A stretch of 59,869 nt of DNA from Rhabdochromatium marinum (GTDB lineage Bacteria > Pseudomonadota > Gammaproteobacteria > Chromatiales > Chromatiaceae), in assembly GCF_016583795.1 (NCBI RefSeq), contig NZ_NRRS01000019.1, positions 1 through 59,869 on the forward strand, read 5' to 3'. Below, piece by piece: positions 30,756-41,126 of this stretch (positions are counted from its first letter, which is position 1; the number at the start of each line of letters is the position of its first letter). The notes below the pieces were generated by a model. That model searched no databases. It saw only the letters and a list, made by a program, of their open reading frames with translations, and was not told the origin of the DNA. A program made the translations under genes and the position numbers.

Positions 30756-32093
30756 TCAAGTGACCTGCAACTGGAGTCCTGGCTGGGCAGTACTCAGCCG
30801 GAGGCGTTTAGTCCGTTCCAGCAAGATCGTCTTGACCCGCTTGAACGGGGTGAACCGCTCAATGTTCGGGTCGGACAACCGCGCCAGCACGTTTCGCGCA
30901 GCGTTCTGATCGGCCTGCAACACAACCCCGTCGGAACAGTAAAATCGATCCCCTTGGCGTTTACCCAGCAGGCATCCGTTGCGGGAATCCATTTGCGATG
31001 TGTAAGCAGGATTGACCAGAGCAACCGTCGAACCTCGACGGCTTGAAACACTGTTAAGTGCTTCGGCAATAACACCTTTCGTCCAGGCCGCGAGCCGGCG
31101 ATTGACGTTCTTGCCGAAGGACTTGCCCGCCATCGGGGCGGTTAAATCTTCTGCCGCGATGACGGCGGCTTTGTCGACGACCTGATGAACCGATTGGAAG
31201 ACGATATTACGAATCCGCGCATGGGTCTTGTCCATCTGTCGGTCGAGTTTCTTACGGCCCAGGTTGAACTTGCAGATGTGCTCGCGCTTGCGCGGGTTGC
31301 GGGTGTTGTTGGCCAGCGCCCGCAATTTGGCGCGGCGCTGGTATTTGGCTTTGAGCCGATCCGATTGCTCGGTCAGCACTTTTCCAAGTTCCCGGCCGTG
31401 ATGTTCACCATCGGAATCGACCAGCACCTCGGAGTAGCCTTTATCGACACCCAGGGTGCGCTCACCACAGTCTTGGTTGACCTCGACCTCAATGGTGTAG
31501 TGGACTTCGATCCGGTCGTCGTCTTTGATGATGAGGCGCAGGGTACCGGTCGGCTCAACGGTGGTATTGAGCGGAATAGCGATGCGCTGACCTTTCACTA
31601 AGCCGGGAATTTTGATCCAGGCGCGTCCGCCGAGTTGAAAGGTTGTGTAGTTGTCCGAGCGCACGATGATCTGGTTGTGGGTGTGATTGTGGCCACGTTT
31701 CCAGTCTTGGCGCATGATGCGGCACAAATAGGTTTCGCTGGTCCATTCGTTGCGTTTGAGCAAAGTGAACAGGCGTTTTTGCTCGGCCTTGTCCTGAGTG
31801 TGTCGCCAGACCCGTCGCCGCGCTTTGACTTTGGCCGCTTCCATGCTAGCGCTGATGTGGCTCTTGGCATCGCGCAACGTCTCTTTCCAAGCATTGGCCG
31901 AGACGGGAAAAACGCGCTTGTCCTTCAACCATTGATCGCGAATCTGTCGATCCGACAGACCAAGGCCTTGGATGGAACCAAATCGCTGCCAGACCTCAGA
32001 GCGCACTTGACCCAGTCGCCGGGCTTGCTCGCGCAAGGCGTCGATCTTGCCCGGATTGGGTTTTTTGGCGGTGAGGATTCGGGTAGCTTTCAT
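30756..32093 (-). CDS. tnpB: TnpB, RNA-guided endonuclease of an IS607-type element
   Basis: Protein of 445 residues with the TnpB layout: helical N-terminal half, then a split RuvC domain. The three acidic residues are visible in LGVDKGYSEV (Asp), VIAAEDLTAP (Glu) and LQADQNAARNVL (Asp), so nuclease activity should be intact. The usual CxxC zinc finger between the last two is reduced: the segment YTSQMDSRNGCLLGKRQGDRFYC has isolated cysteines only. The ATG at 32093 overlaps the tnpA stop. TnpB proteins use a guide RNA made from the 3' end of their own gene and the element's right end, here around 30753-30900. The open frame reaching up to 32357 is leftover tnpA sequence. Confidence 0.88.
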   Translation of the reverse strand: MKATRILTAKKPNPGKIDALREQARRLGQVRSEVWQRFGSIQGLGLSDRQIRDQWLKDKRVFPVSANAWKETLRDAKSHISASMEAAKVKARRRVWRHTQDKAEQKRLFTLLKRNEWTSETYLCRIMRQDWKRGHNHTHNQIIVRSDNYTTFQLGGRAWIKIPGLVKGQRIAIPLNTTVEPTGTLRLIIKDDDRIEVHYTIEVEVNQDCGERTLGVDKGYSEVLVDSDGEHHGRELGKVLTEQSDRLKAKYQRRAKLRALANNTRNPRKREHICKFNLGRKKLDRQMDKTHARIRNIVFQSVHQVVDKAAVIAAEDLTAPMAGKSFGKNVNRRLAAWTKGVIAEALNSVSSRRGSTVALVNPAYTSQMDSRNGCLLGKRQGDRFYCSDGVVLQADQNAARNVLARLSDPNIERFTPFKRVKTILLERTKRLRLSTAQPGLQLQVT

Positions 32094-32646
32094 GCTGTGG
32101 CTTCCGGGGCTTGTTCTTCGATTTGTTCGCGCAGTCTTTTTTTGTACTTGCGCAGGCCATATAAACGAATGGATAAAGAAATGAATGATCGAGAGGAGGT
32201 CTTGGGTCATTTCTTTTTCCGGCGAGAGGCTTTGCGCGTTCATGACCGTGATGGCGCAACCGTGATCCTGACAACACTTTCTTGAACCAGTCGAAACCAA
32301 AACACACGAGTCGGTTTCGGTGTGCAATGACGATTTCCGAAATTTCACCGCGTTCAACGCTTTCCATGAGTTGCAAAAAACGCTTGCGCTTGTTATTCAG
32401 ACCTGATCCAACATCTTCGATGTGTCTCGCCAACAGCATGACCAGATGCCATGCAGAATTGCTCAACAGCGGCTCGCTGCGCGGCTAAATTGTTTTCTGA
32501 CGGGCATAGGACACACGGCAATCAGTGACAATCCGTTTGGCTGCGGCTTTTTGTCCAATGCACTGAAGATATTGTTTATGTGTCTAGTTGATCACAGCGC
32601 GGCCAATCAGTTGGCCAAATTCTTTTGGAGAATATATTTTCTCCAT
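32090..32646 (-). pseudogene. tnpA: IS607 TnpA serine recombinase, frameshifted remnant
   Basis: The pieces can be read in order but in changing frames. The start MEKIYSPKEFGQLIGRAV runs into a stop. THKQYLQCIGQKAAAKRI and the catalytic-serine region CRVSYARQK follow, where CRVS carries the nucleophile. Then come AAQRAAVEQFCMASGHAV, EDVGSGLNNKRKRFLQLMES, CCQDHGCAITVMNAQSLSP, and the end RLYGLRKYKKRLREQ. At least three frameshifts (one near 32278), and a deletion between the N-terminal HTH and THKQYL, make it non-functional. The last codon overlaps tnpB. Confidence 0.8.
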
Positions 32647-32664
32647 AAAGAAGGAGGATAGCTT

Positions 32665-32808
32665 ATGAATATATATTTTTCGACTATTATTTACTCCCGA
32701 ACAATAACGGACACCCCAGCCGATCCCGGTGCGATCCGCTCACCATACCACATCACCCGTGCGCGACGGGCCAAAACAGATACCAACAGGCAGGAAAGAA
32801 TGACATGA
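32665..32808 (+). CDS. Possible 47-residue leader ORF coupled to ygfZ
   Basis: ATG at 32665 stands seven bases after a perfect AAGGAGG (32651-32657). The frame runs 47 codons and its TGA overlaps the ygfZ start as ATGA. Its first codons lie in AT-rich DNA at the IS607 element's left end, the rest in the ygfZ leader, so the frame may be an accident of insertion. No protein family is recognised. Confidence 0.3.
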   Translation: MNIYFSTIIYSRTITDTPADPGAIRSPYHITRARRAKTDTNRQERMT

Positions 32809-33881
32809 ATACTCACTGGCAGAACTTCCTCGAATCCCAGGGCGCTAGCCTCGATACCAGCGTCGCCACCACCGCTGAGGTCCAGTTTCCCAACCAACCG
32901 CTCGAAGCCGACTGCGCGCTCTGCGCCCTGGGTTCGCTCGGCGTGATTGACATCAATGGCCGCGATGCCACGGATTTTCTGCAAGGTCAGTTCAGCAACG
33001 ATCTGCGCGAACTCTCCGCTGAGCACAGCCAGCTCAGCAGCCATTGCAACGCCAAGGGGCGCATGCTGGCCAATTTCCGTGTGCTACGCCAGGGGGAGGG
33101 CTATCGCATCCTTCTGCCGCGCGAGCACATCGCCACCTTGCTGCCACGACTGAAGATGTTTGTGCTGCGCTCCCAGGTGACTTTGACCGAGCGCAGCGAC
33201 GCTTTGGTGTGCATCGGCCTGCTGGGCGAGTGCCTCAGCGCGCCGCTGCAGGCCAGTTTCGGCGCCCTGCCGGAGAACGACAACAACATGGTGCGCCAGT
33301 CCGACATCCCCGACAACCTGTTGATTCGTATCCCTGGTTCCGTGCCGCGCTGGCTCTTGGTTGGCACACCGGAAATGGCTCAGACTCTCTGGCAGTCCGG
33401 CCAGGCCAGCGGCGCGGCTCAGGCCGGCAGTGACCTCTGGGCCCTGCACGACATTCGCGCCGGCCTGCCCACCCTGAGCCCAGCCACCCGCGAGCTGTTT
33501 GTCCCCCAGATGGCCAATATGCACCTGATCGACGGGGTCAGCTTCCACAAGGGCTGCTACACCGGCCAGGAAGTGGTGGCGCGCATGCAGTACCTGGGCA
33601 AACTCAAGCGGCGCATGTATCTCGGCGAAGTGCCTGGCGATGAAGCCCCCGCCCCCGGCAGCGCGCTCCATTCCGCCGGCAGCCGCTCTGAACAGGGGGC
33701 CGGCACCGTCGTCGATGCGCAACGCAACGCCCAGGGTATGTGCGAACTGCTGGCAGTTGCTGAAATCGCGGCTGTCGAGCGTGATGACCTGACCCTGGCT
33801 GCGACCGGCACCCCGATTCATTTGCATGCCCCGCCTTATGGCTGGTCGTCGGAGGCTCCCCAGGCGGCAACCGCCTCCTGA
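32805..33881 (+). CDS. ygfZ: Folate-binding YgfZ/GcvT-like protein
   Basis: Protein of 358 residues, related to the T protein of glycine cleavage. The hallmark KGCYTGQEVVARMQY (near residue 245) contains the conserved cysteine of YgfZ, and SLGVIDINGRDATDFLQGQFSND (45-68) is the normal N-terminal domain. YgfZ supports repair or assembly of certain iron-sulfur enzymes with tetrahydrofolate bound. The start ATG overlaps a small upstream frame. Genes on either side do not share its pathway. Confidence 0.93.
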   Translation: MNTHWQNFLESQGASLDTSVATTAEVQFPNQPLEADCALCALGSLGVIDINGRDATDFLQGQFSNDLRELSAEHSQLSSHCNAKGRMLANFRVLRQGEGYRILLPREHIATLLPRLKMFVLRSQVTLTERSDALVCIGLLGECLSAPLQASFGALPENDNNMVRQSDIPDNLLIRIPGSVPRWLLVGTPEMAQTLWQSGQASGAAQAGSDLWALHDIRAGLPTLSPATRELFVPQMANMHLIDGVSFHKGCYTGQEVVARMQYLGKLKRRMYLGEVPGDEAPAPGSALHSAGSRSEQGAGTVVDAQRNAQGMCELLAVAEIAAVERDDLTLAATGTPIHLHAPPYGWSSEAPQAATAS

Positions 33882-33944
33882 CCTGCTCTGGCAGATTCTG
33901 GCAGACGCCGTCGGTCACGCCATTCGCGCTCAACTCGTTTGCAC

Positions 33945-34556
33945 TCAACTGGTGCCAACCATGATCACCATGCGCACCAGCTCGGCCAACGAAGCCGCGT
34001 GCATCTTATCCATCACCCGCGCGCGGTGAACCTCAACCGTCTTGGCGCTTACCTGAAGCGCGGCGGCAATTTCGCGGTTGGACTGACCGTCGGTGACCAT
34101 CACCATGACCTCGCGCTCGCGCGGGGTCAGTTCCTCCATGCGGGTTTTAATCTCTTCCTGCTTCTCCCGCAGGCGGCGTGCCCGACCATCGTAGTCGAGT
34201 GCTTTGCGGATACTGCTCAGCAAGGCATCATCATTAAAAGGCTTCTCGATAAAGTCCATGGCACCGGCTTTCATGGCCCGCACTGCCATGGCCACATCCC
34301 CATGGCCGGTGATCAGAATCACCGGTAGACTGTTGGCACGCCGGGCCAAATAGGTCTGCAACTCCAGCCCGCTCATGCCCGGCATGCGCACATCCAGCAA
34401 CAGACAACCGCGCCAATCGGGCTGATAGGCGTGCAAAAAGGCGCTGGCCGAGTCGAAGGTGCGCACCTGTATGCCAACAGACTCGATCAACCACTGTAAG
34501 GACTCGCGCATGGCCTGATCATCATCCACAACATAAACCTGATGCTCTTCGCTCAT
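33945..34556 (-). CDS. FixJ/LuxR-type two-component response regulator
   Basis: A 203-residue regulator with an N-terminal receiver: acidic pocket Asp11-Asp12, phosphorylation site Asp55 in LLLDVRMPG and Lys near 105 in FIEKPF. The C-terminal LuxR-type helix-turn-helix is LTPREREVMVMVTDGQSNREIAAALQVSAKTVEVHRARVM (about 140-180). The ATG at 34556 has GGGAG seven bases upstream. No histidine kinase gene is adjacent, so its partner is encoded elsewhere. It is divergent from the chemotaxis receptor gene at 34628. Confidence 0.92.
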   Translation of the reverse strand: MSEEHQVYVVDDDQAMRESLQWLIESVGIQVRTFDSASAFLHAYQPDWRGCLLLDVRMPGMSGLELQTYLARRANSLPVILITGHGDVAMAVRAMKAGAMDFIEKPFNDDALLSSIRKALDYDGRARRLREKQEEIKTRMEELTPREREVMVMVTDGQSNREIAAALQVSAKTVEVHRARVMDKMHAASLAELVRMVIMVGTS

Positions 34557-34591
34557 CAATTACTCCCATTCCGATGTAAACTGCTCATCCA

Positions 34592-34605
34592 AAAAGAGCT
34601 CTTTT
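34592..34605. promoter_or_regulatory. Perfect palindrome between response regulator and mcp
   Basis: AAAAGAGCTCTTTT is a 14-bp perfect palindrome, 36 bases from the regulator start and 22 from the receptor start. It may be an operator for one or both genes; nothing links it to a known regulator. Confidence 0.3.
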
Positions 34606-34627
34606 ATTAACATTCCGGGGCCATCGC

Positions 34628-36388
34628 ATGTCCACCATCACCCTGAAACGTCTGTTTGTTCTGCTAAGCCTGACCGCCGTTGTTTTAATGTCGCTGCTTG
34701 CGCTGGCCACCATTCGGCAAATGCAGGTCAACCAGCGCGTTACCGAAGCCAGCAACAATCGCTATCGCTCCTACCTGCTGGCCGATGAACTGCGACAAAG
34801 CTCCGACGACCTCACCCGCCTGGCACGCACCTATGTGGTGACAGGCGATGACAAATGGGAGCAACAGTATTTCAGGGTGCTCGACATCCGCAATGGCAAG
34901 ACACCACGTCCCCAGGACTATCAGCGTATCTACTGGGACTTTCTCGCCGCCGACCAACCGCAGCCGCGCCCCAATGACCGGCGCATTGCCTTGCGTAATC
35001 TCATGGAGCAGGCGGGGTTTACCAAGGCTGAATTCGCCAAGCTCAAGGAGGCTGAAAACAACTCCAACGGCCTGGTGCATACCGAGACCGTGGCCATGAA
35101 TGCCGTCAAGGGGCTCTATGAAGACGCGCAGGGCAATTTTAGCGTGCGCGGCGAACCGGATTCGGCCCGCGCGCGCGAGTTGATGCATAACCTCGATTAT
35201 CATCGCGAAAAAGCCAAAATCATGACACCCGTCGATGACTTTTTCGTGCTGCTAGATGAGCGCACCCGGGACAATATGGCCGTCGCTCAACAGCAGGCCG
35301 AGCAATGGCTGACAATCCTCATCAGTCTGATTGTCGCCATACTGGCGATCTTTCTGGTTGGCCTGTGGCTCGCCTATCGGCAACTGCGCAACACCATCGG
35401 CGGCGAGCCGATCACGGTCGCACAGACTTTGCAGCGTATCGCCGCTGGCGACATCAGCCAAAGCCTGGCCAGTGCCGCCCCCGGCAGCGTCATCGCCTGC
35501 GCCGAAACCATGCGCCAGAGCCTGGTCAAGGCCATTGCCTCGGCACGCTTTACCGCCGAAACCATCAGTGCTGCCGTCACTCAGCTGCATGCCAACAGCG
35601 ACGAATCCACCCACAGAGTCGGTCAGCAGGAACAGGACGCTGCCATGATCGCCGACGCCATGGCGCAGATGGTTGAAACCCTGCGTCATGTTGTACAAAC
35701 CGTTCAGGAAGTCACCGAACTTACGCTGGAAGCCGACCGACAAGCCCAGGAAGGGGCCGATACCGTAGTGGCCAACACCCAATCGATCCAGCGCCTCTCG
35801 GGTGAGATCGAACAGATCGCCGACGCCATGAAAACGCTCGAAACCGACAGTCAGTCGATTTACCAGGTCGTCGATGTTATCAATGGCATCGCTGAGCAGA
35901 CCAATTTGCTCGCTCTAAATGCGGCGATTGAGGCGGCACGCGCCGGTGAACAAGGGCGCGGCTTTGCCGTGGTAGCCGACGAAGTGCGCACCCTCGCCAG
36001 TCGCACCCAAAGTTCAACCCATGAAATCCGGGAGATGATCAACAAACTGCAACAAAGCGCCCAGGCCGCCAGTCAAGCCATGAATGAAGGACTGAACCAG
36101 GTGCGGGACTCAGCCGAGCAAGCGGATCGCACCCGCCAAACCTTTACAGCCATCTCCGCCTCGGTGGATACATTGGGCCGACGCATTAGTGACATGGCCA
36201 ATGCTGCCGCTCAACAGGAAAACGCTGCCGAGCAAATCAATAACAACATCAATAACATCAAAGGCTCAATTCACCACTCGACCGAAGATGCACACAAGCT
36301 GACCCATGCGGCCGAGTCGCTGATGAGCTCAGTGCACAGCATGCTTAAGGACATGCGACAATTTGAGTTACCAGTGGCCTCAGGCTGA
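34628..36388 (+). CDS. Methyl-accepting chemotaxis protein
   Basis: Receptor of 586 residues. A first membrane helix (about 7-29), a periplasmic helical sensor region (30-220) and a second helix (about 226-248) are followed by a HAMP-like stretch and the long cytoplasmic coiled coil. The conserved CheA/CheW-binding tip is [35 protein letters not shown] (near 420-455). It would pass a periplasmic signal to the flagellar or pilus chemotaxis pathway. No che genes are nearby. Its last nine bases overlap the converging DUF4407 gene. Confidence 0.93.
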   Translation: MSTITLKRLFVLLSLTAVVLMSLLALATIRQMQVNQRVTEASNNRYRSYLLADELRQSSDDLTRLARTYVVTGDDKWEQQYFRVLDIRNGKTPRPQDYQRIYWDFLAADQPQPRPNDRRIALRNLMEQAGFTKAEFAKLKEAENNSNGLVHTETVAMNAVKGLYEDAQGNFSVRGEPDSARARELMHNLDYHREKAKIMTPVDDFFVLLDERTRDNMAVAQQQAEQWLTILISLIVAILAIFLVGLWLAYRQLRNTIGGEPITVAQTLQRIAAGDISQSLASAAPGSVIACAETMRQSLVKAIASARFTAETISAAVTQLHANSDESTHRVGQQEQDAAMIADAMAQMVETLRHVVQTVQEVTELTLEADRQAQEGADTVVANTQSIQRLSGEIEQIADAMKTLETDSQSIYQVVDVINGIAEQTNLLALNAAIEAARAGEQGRGFAVVADEVRTLASRTQSSTHEIREMINKLQQSAQAASQAMNEGLNQVRDSAEQADRTRQTFTAISASVDTLGRRISDMANAAAQQENAAEQINNNINNIKGSIHHSTEDAHKLTHAAESLMSSVHSMLKDMRQFELPVASG

Positions 36389-38524
36389 AGCTATGTCTGT
36401 GTCCGTGTCACTGAACTCCGGTGGCGCGAGCAGCAGGGAGTCGAGTGCGGCGCGCTGACTTTCGCAGCGGTGGCGCAAGGTCATTTCCGTTGCACGACTG
36501 TCTTCAAGAGCGTGTTGCAATTGCTCCGCGCCCAGTTCCAGCACACCGAGCTGGCCGCGCTGATCGGCGAGCGCCTTCTGCATTGGGGCCAGCGACCGCT
36601 CGGCGCTTTGAATGGCCCGCCGCAACTGCTTGATCTGGCGCCTGTGACGTTCAAAAGGCCCAAAGCCCCCACTGACGGGGCGCTGATCTTCCAGGATCGC
36701 CAGCTCGTCGCGTAACTGGTGCAGCCGGGGCTGCTTGACTTTCACCTCAGCCTCCAGAGTGGCCATCGACTTCTGGCTGGCGCTGATCGCCGCCTCGGTT
36801 TCAGCCAACTGGCGGGCCAGACTAAGCTGATGTTCATGCTGCACGCTCAGCTCGGCGCGATAGCTTTCCAGCTCGCTTTGCAAGGCTTGCAGCTGCTGTT
36901 CGCGCTGCTCGCGCCGGGCGGTGATTTTGGCATGGATGTGTTGCTCAGCGGCCTGGGCGAGTTGCAGTTTGTCGCGCTCGCGCTGGAGCTCGGTTTCATC
37001 GCCGATGCGCACCTGCATCTGTTCCAGACGCATGACCAGTTCACGCTCGCGCGCGGCGAGCTCTGACTCGCGCTTGCGCTGTTCAAGCGCCAGCTGATCC
37101 TCAATGCCTTCGCGGCGGCGGCTGAGCAACTCGCGCTCATGTGCCTGATCGGCCTCCATGCGCTCTAAACGGCGCTGGGCTTCAATCTCGGTGTGCTGGT
37201 TGGTCACAAAGGCTTCGGGATCCTGCTGCCACTGCTGCCAACGCCGCACGAACGCCCCGGGACTGAGGCGCCGCGTCGGGTCGTCATGATGTTGAAAGCC
37301 GGGGATATCGGCCAACCCGCCATTGAGATACTTGGGATATTGATCCTGAATGCTCTCGCTGTAATAGGCCTGCACCGCCGGCGGCTCAAACAGCTTGAGC
37401 GCCAGCAGAGCAAAGAACAAAATCCCCAGCGCGGCCTGCGCAAAGCCCTCAACGGTCTCAAAATGCGGCACCCCGTGCTCGGCGGGACTCTCACGCAGGG
37501 CGGTCAGCGCATTGGAACGAGCGGCGAAGGTGAGCTTGGGCGGCTCGGCCGGAGGCTGCTCGGCCTCAACCTCAGCGGCGATATCGGCCAGCAGCGCTTG
37601 CTGCTCAGCGCGCAGCTCCGCCACTGCATCATTGAGCGTATCGAGGCGTTCGTGCAGTGACTGGATACTGGCATCAATGGGCGCCAGCCGCTCGCTCAGC
37701 TCGGCGCGCTTGTCGGCCAGAGTTTCGGCCAGTCGATCGGCGCGGGCGCTCCACTTCTGCGCCTCGGGGCCGAAGCCTTCGCGGCGCCCGTCGCGTCCCA
37801 ATACCTCATCCCCCACTCGCTGCCGCGCCTGGGCCAAATCCTGCGTCAGCACATCGATTTCGGGCTGATACTCTGCCCGCAACTGCGCACGGCGTTCGCG
37901 CTCGGCCTCAATGGCTTCGCGCGTGATCTGCAGCGGTTGTTCCAAGTCCTGAATGCGCGCCTCAAAGGTCGCTCCCTGCTGCGCGGCGCGCGCCTCGACC
38001 TGTTGCGTGAGATCGTGCGCGCGCTGATCAAAATAACGCTCAACCTGCGCCTGATGCCAGGCGGCAATATCATCGGCGCGAATCAGCTTCTCGACGAAGG
38101 GGGCCGTGACATAAAGCGAGATCGCGACAATGGCCACCCGCACCAGCAGACCGATCAGCCAGCGCAGCAGCGGTGTGACCCCCGCCAGCTTGCTGCTGCC
38201 CGCCTGAGTAGTCAGGCTGGGCTTTTCGGACATAATCAGCGAGGCGTCGATGATCCAGATCATCGCAAACATCAGCACAAACAAAAAGACCGCCACCGGT
38301 GGTCCCAGCCAGGCCGTGGCCGCCGGCACCATCGACAGACCCACCGCCCCCCAAACGAAGCCCTCAATGCAGGCCATCAGGAAAATCATGACCCGCGCCG
38401 AGCCGATCCAGGCAGCGGCCGCCGGAGTCAACAGAGAGTCTTGATAGGGCTTAAGCCGCAGATGATCGATCAGACGCATGGTGACAGCGGAGCGAGTGTA
38501 AGGTTGCGGTCGTGGAGGATTCAT
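36380..38524 (-). CDS. DUF4407 membrane protein with long coiled coils
   Basis: A 714-residue protein with four membrane helices typical of DUF4407: three in the first ~170 residues (including [19 protein letters not shown] and [20 protein letters not shown]) and one near 400 ([24 protein letters not shown]). Two large Glu/Gln/Arg-rich coiled coils fill the rest (about 165-330 and 440-690). The domain order is consistent with a structural or scaffold protein at the inner membrane; the function is unknown. The start is uncertain: ATG 38524, ATG 38479 ([13 protein letters not shown], the more domain-like start) or an upstream 38593. It is divergent from the amylosucrase gene. Confidence 0.82.
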   Translation of the reverse strand: MNPPRPQPYTRSAVTMRLIDHLRLKPYQDSLLTPAAAAWIGSARVMIFLMACIEGFVWGAVGLSMVPAATAWLGPPVAVFLFVLMFAMIWIIDASLIMSEKPSLTTQAGSSKLAGVTPLLRWLIGLLVRVAIVAISLYVTAPFVEKLIRADDIAAWHQAQVERYFDQRAHDLTQQVEARAAQQGATFEARIQDLEQPLQITREAIEAERERRAQLRAEYQPEIDVLTQDLAQARQRVGDEVLGRDGRREGFGPEAQKWSARADRLAETLADKRAELSERLAPIDASIQSLHERLDTLNDAVAELRAEQQALLADIAAEVEAEQPPAEPPKLTFAARSNALTALRESPAEHGVPHFETVEGFAQAALGILFFALLALKLFEPPAVQAYYSESIQDQYPKYLNGGLADIPGFQHHDDPTRRLSPGAFVRRWQQWQQDPEAFVTNQHTEIEAQRRLERMEADQAHERELLSRRREGIEDQLALEQRKRESELAARERELVMRLEQMQVRIGDETELQRERDKLQLAQAAEQHIHAKITARREQREQQLQALQSELESYRAELSVQHEHQLSLARQLAETEAAISASQKSMATLEAEVKVKQPRLHQLRDELAILEDQRPVSGGFGPFERHRRQIKQLRRAIQSAERSLAPMQKALADQRGQLGVLELGAEQLQHALEDSRATEMTLRHRCESQRAALDSLLLAPPEFSDTDTDIASA

Positions 38525-38712
38525 GCGGCGTATTGGGCGAAGCGTCGGCAAATATTTAGAAAAATGATGGTAGCAGAAGGTTCGCGCCAACATGAAGCCT
38601 GAGCACCCGGACGCAAACCCGCAAGCAAGCGCCGGGATGATTTGTATATCATGTCACCTTGGCACAAGAGACTTAGGTCAGCATCAGAGGGCGCGCACCG
38701 TTATTTCACGTT

Positions 38713-40680
38713 ATGGAACGCAATACTCAATCCACCGATGAACAATGGCTTGCCGAGCAGGCCGAACACTCACTACGGCGCTTGCGACCGCGCCTGGAGC
38801 AGCGGTTTCAATCCTCTGTTGATGAGGCCGAATGGCAAGGGTACCTGGAGCGACTCGAACGTCACTTTCCGCGCCTGTTTCGGCATCTGTTCCGGCTCTA
38901 CGGTGGCTATTATGATTTTTTCTTCCACCTCGAAAGCATCCTGTCCTCAGCCACCGAGATGTGGATGGAGCGCCCGGCTGAGCTGAAGGCACTCGATGCC
39001 ATGCGCCGCGCCGATCCACACTGGTATCAGTCCAATCGCATGGTGGGCGCCATGTGCTATGTGGATCTGTTTGCCGGCAATCTCGATGCGCTACGTGAGC
39101 GTATCCCTTACTTCAGCGAGCTGGGCATCAGCTACCTGCACCTGATGCCGCTGTTCAAGGAGCCGGAGGGCGACAACGACGGCGGCTATGCCGTGAGTAG
39201 CTACCGCGAGGTCAATCCGACCCTGGGCACCATGGACGGCCTCGCCGAGCTGGCCACCGAGCTGCGCCATCATGGCATCTCCCTGACACTGGACTTTGTC
39301 TTCAACCACACCAGCGACGATCACGACTGGGCGCTGAAAGCCCTGAACGGCGACCCGCGCTATCAGGCCTATTACCGTATCTTCCCGGATCGTACTCTGC
39401 CGGATCTCTATGAGCAGCACATGCCGGAGGTGTTTGGCGAGGATCACCCCGGCGCCTTCACCTACCGCACCCGCATCAAGAAATGGGTCTGGACCACCTT
39501 CCACACCTATCAATGGGATCTCAACTACGAGAACCCGGAAGTCTTCAACCGCATGCTGGAGGAAATGCTGTTCCTCGCCAATCGCGGGGTGGAGATTCTG
39601 CGCCTGGATGCGGTGGCCTTCATCTGGAAGCGTCTGGGCACCAACTGCCAGAATCTGCCTGAGGCGCACTGGATCATTCAGGCCTTCAATGCGCTGGTGA
39701 GCATCGCCGCCCCGGCCATGGTGTTCAAGTCCGAAGCCATTGTGCATCCCGATGAGGTGCGCAGCTATGTGAGCAAGGATGAGTGCCCGCTGTCCTATAA
39801 CCCGCAGCTCATGGCACTGCTATGGGAGGCGTTGGCCACCCGTGACACCCGGGTGCTGCGCCGCGCGATGGAGCACCGCTTCAGCATTCCACCGGGCTGC
39901 GCCTGGGTGAACTATGTCCGCTGCCATGACGACATCGGCTGGGCCTTTGCCGATGACGATGTCGCCGCCTGCAATTTCGATCCCGGCCCGCACCGGCGCT
40001 TCCTGACCGATTTCTACACCGGGCGCTTTACCGGTAGCTTTGCGCGCGGTGCGCCCTTTCAGGAAGACCCGGTCACGGGTGACGCCCGCGTCTCCGGCAC
40101 CTGCGCTTCACTGGCCGGCATTGAGCACGCCCAGGCCATTGGCGATGAACGGGAACTGGACCTGGCGGTCCGGCGCATTTTGCTGATCCACGGCATCATC
40201 ATCACCATGGGTGGCATTCCGCTGATCTATCTGGGCGATGAAATCGCCACGCTCAACGATCACCACTATGATCAGGATTCGGAAAAGGTCGGCGACTCGC
40301 GCTGGCTGCACCGCAGCACCTTCGACTGGGAACGCGCCGAGCAGCGCCGTGATCTCGAAACCGTTCCAGGTCGGGTGTACCAGGGGCTGCTGCGCCTGTT
40401 GCAGCTGCGCAGCCAAAATCAGGCCTTCGCGCGTCCGGATACCGAAATCCTCGACACTGGTAATCCGCATGTGTTTGGCTTCACCCGCAGCAACGAGCAT
40501 TCCGTGGTCTTCGTGCTGGCCAACTTCTCCGAGCGCGATCAACCCCTGGAAGCCCGACGCCTGCGGCAGATGGGCATGCGCAAAACCATGGTCGATCTCT
40601 ACTCCGGGCGCACCCTGATCGCCACCCAGGAACTGATGCTGGAGCCCTACCAGCTCCTGGTGCTGGCCCGACACGCCTGA
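38713..40680 (+). CDS. Amylosucrase (GH13, alpha-glucan synthesis from sucrose)
   Basis: Amylosucrase-type enzyme of 655 residues that transfers glucose from sucrose to alpha-1,4-glucan. The N-terminal helical domain (WLAEQAEHSLRRLRPRLEQRF) is specific to GH13 subfamily 4. In the barrel, HLMPLFKEPEGDNDGGYAVSSYR, the nucleophile Asp299 in ILRLDAVAFIWK, the acid/base Glu341 in FKSEAIVHP and RCHDDIGW for the third Asp are all present. A sucrose hydrolase is the alternative. Together with two glgA and glgB it suggests that sucrose can feed the glycogen pool. trxC converges 12 bases after the stop. Confidence 0.9.
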   Translation: MERNTQSTDEQWLAEQAEHSLRRLRPRLEQRFQSSVDEAEWQGYLERLERHFPRLFRHLFRLYGGYYDFFFHLESILSSATEMWMERPAELKALDAMRRADPHWYQSNRMVGAMCYVDLFAGNLDALRERIPYFSELGISYLHLMPLFKEPEGDNDGGYAVSSYREVNPTLGTMDGLAELATELRHHGISLTLDFVFNHTSDDHDWALKALNGDPRYQAYYRIFPDRTLPDLYEQHMPEVFGEDHPGAFTYRTRIKKWVWTTFHTYQWDLNYENPEVFNRMLEEMLFLANRGVEILRLDAVAFIWKRLGTNCQNLPEAHWIIQAFNALVSIAAPAMVFKSEAIVHPDEVRSYVSKDECPLSYNPQLMALLWEALATRDTRVLRRAMEHRFSIPPGCAWVNYVRCHDDIGWAFADDDVAACNFDPGPHRRFLTDFYTGRFTGSFARGAPFQEDPVTGDARVSGTCASLAGIEHAQAIGDERELDLAVRRILLIHGIIITMGGIPLIYLGDEIATLNDHHYDQDSEKVGDSRWLHRSTFDWERAEQRRDLETVPGRVYQGLLRLLQLRSQNQAFARPDTEILDTGNPHVFGFTRSNEHSVVFVLANFSERDQPLEARRLRQMGMRKTMVDLYSGRTLIATQELMLEPYQLLVLARHA

Positions 40681-40691
40681 GAGCCACCAAA

Positions 40692-41126
40692 TTAGAGCGC
40701 GCTCTGTATCCAGCGCTCCAGGCTGGCCTGATCCATGGCCCCAGCACTGCGCGCGACCTCCTGGCCGCGCTTGAACACCGCCAGCGTCGGAATGCTGCGA
40801 ATGCCAAAGCGCGCCGCCAGACGCTGATCCTTTTCGGTATTCACCTTCGCCAGGCGCACCCGGGGTTCAAGCCGCTTGGCGGCCTGCGCAATCACCGGCG
40901 TCATCATCTTGCACGGACCGCACCAGGGCGCCCAAAAATCCACCACCAGCGGCACACCGCTGCGCGAAGCATGGCGATCAAAGGTTTGCTCGGTCAACTC
41001 CAGCGGTCGCCCCACAAACAATTTCTCGTGACATTTCCCGCATTTCGCCTCCAACAGCGGACGGTTTGCTGGCACACGGTTGATCGCATCGCAATGCGGA
41101 CAGACCAGATTCAGGGAATCAGACAT
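40692..41126 (-). CDS. trxC: Thioredoxin 2 (TrxC)
   Basis: Cytoplasmic thiol-disulfide reductase of 144 residues. The N-terminal zinc-binding extension with two CxxC motifs (CPHCD and CGKCH) defines TrxC rather than TrxA, and the redox centre is WCGPCK. It reduces proteins under oxidative stress. The ~255 bases upstream hold no gene; a CGGCAG-ATCG-CTGCCG hairpin at 41162-41177 is the only visible structure there. Confidence 0.95.
   Translation of the reverse strand: MSDSLNLVCPHCDAINRVPANRPLLEAKCGKCHEKLFVGRPLELTEQTFDRHASRSGVPLVVDFWAPWCGPCKMMTPVIAQAAKRLEPRVRLAKVNTEKDQRLAARFGIRSIPTLAVFKRGQEVARSAGAMDQASLERWIQSAL

Larger units (their letters stand above)
30753..32690 (-). mobile_element. IS607-type insertion element (tnpA dead, tnpB intact)
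   Basis: The element carries a serine-recombinase tnpA remnant and a tnpB in the classical IS607 order, with the tnpA stop and the tnpB start overlapping as ATGA. The edges are approximate. The right edge is placed at the perfect palindrome AGGTCA-AG-TGACCT (30753-30766) around the tnpB stop. The left edge is placed in the AT-rich stretch upstream of the tnpA start. No target duplication is expected for this family. Because tnpA is broken, movement would need a recombinase in trans. Confidence 0.75.
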
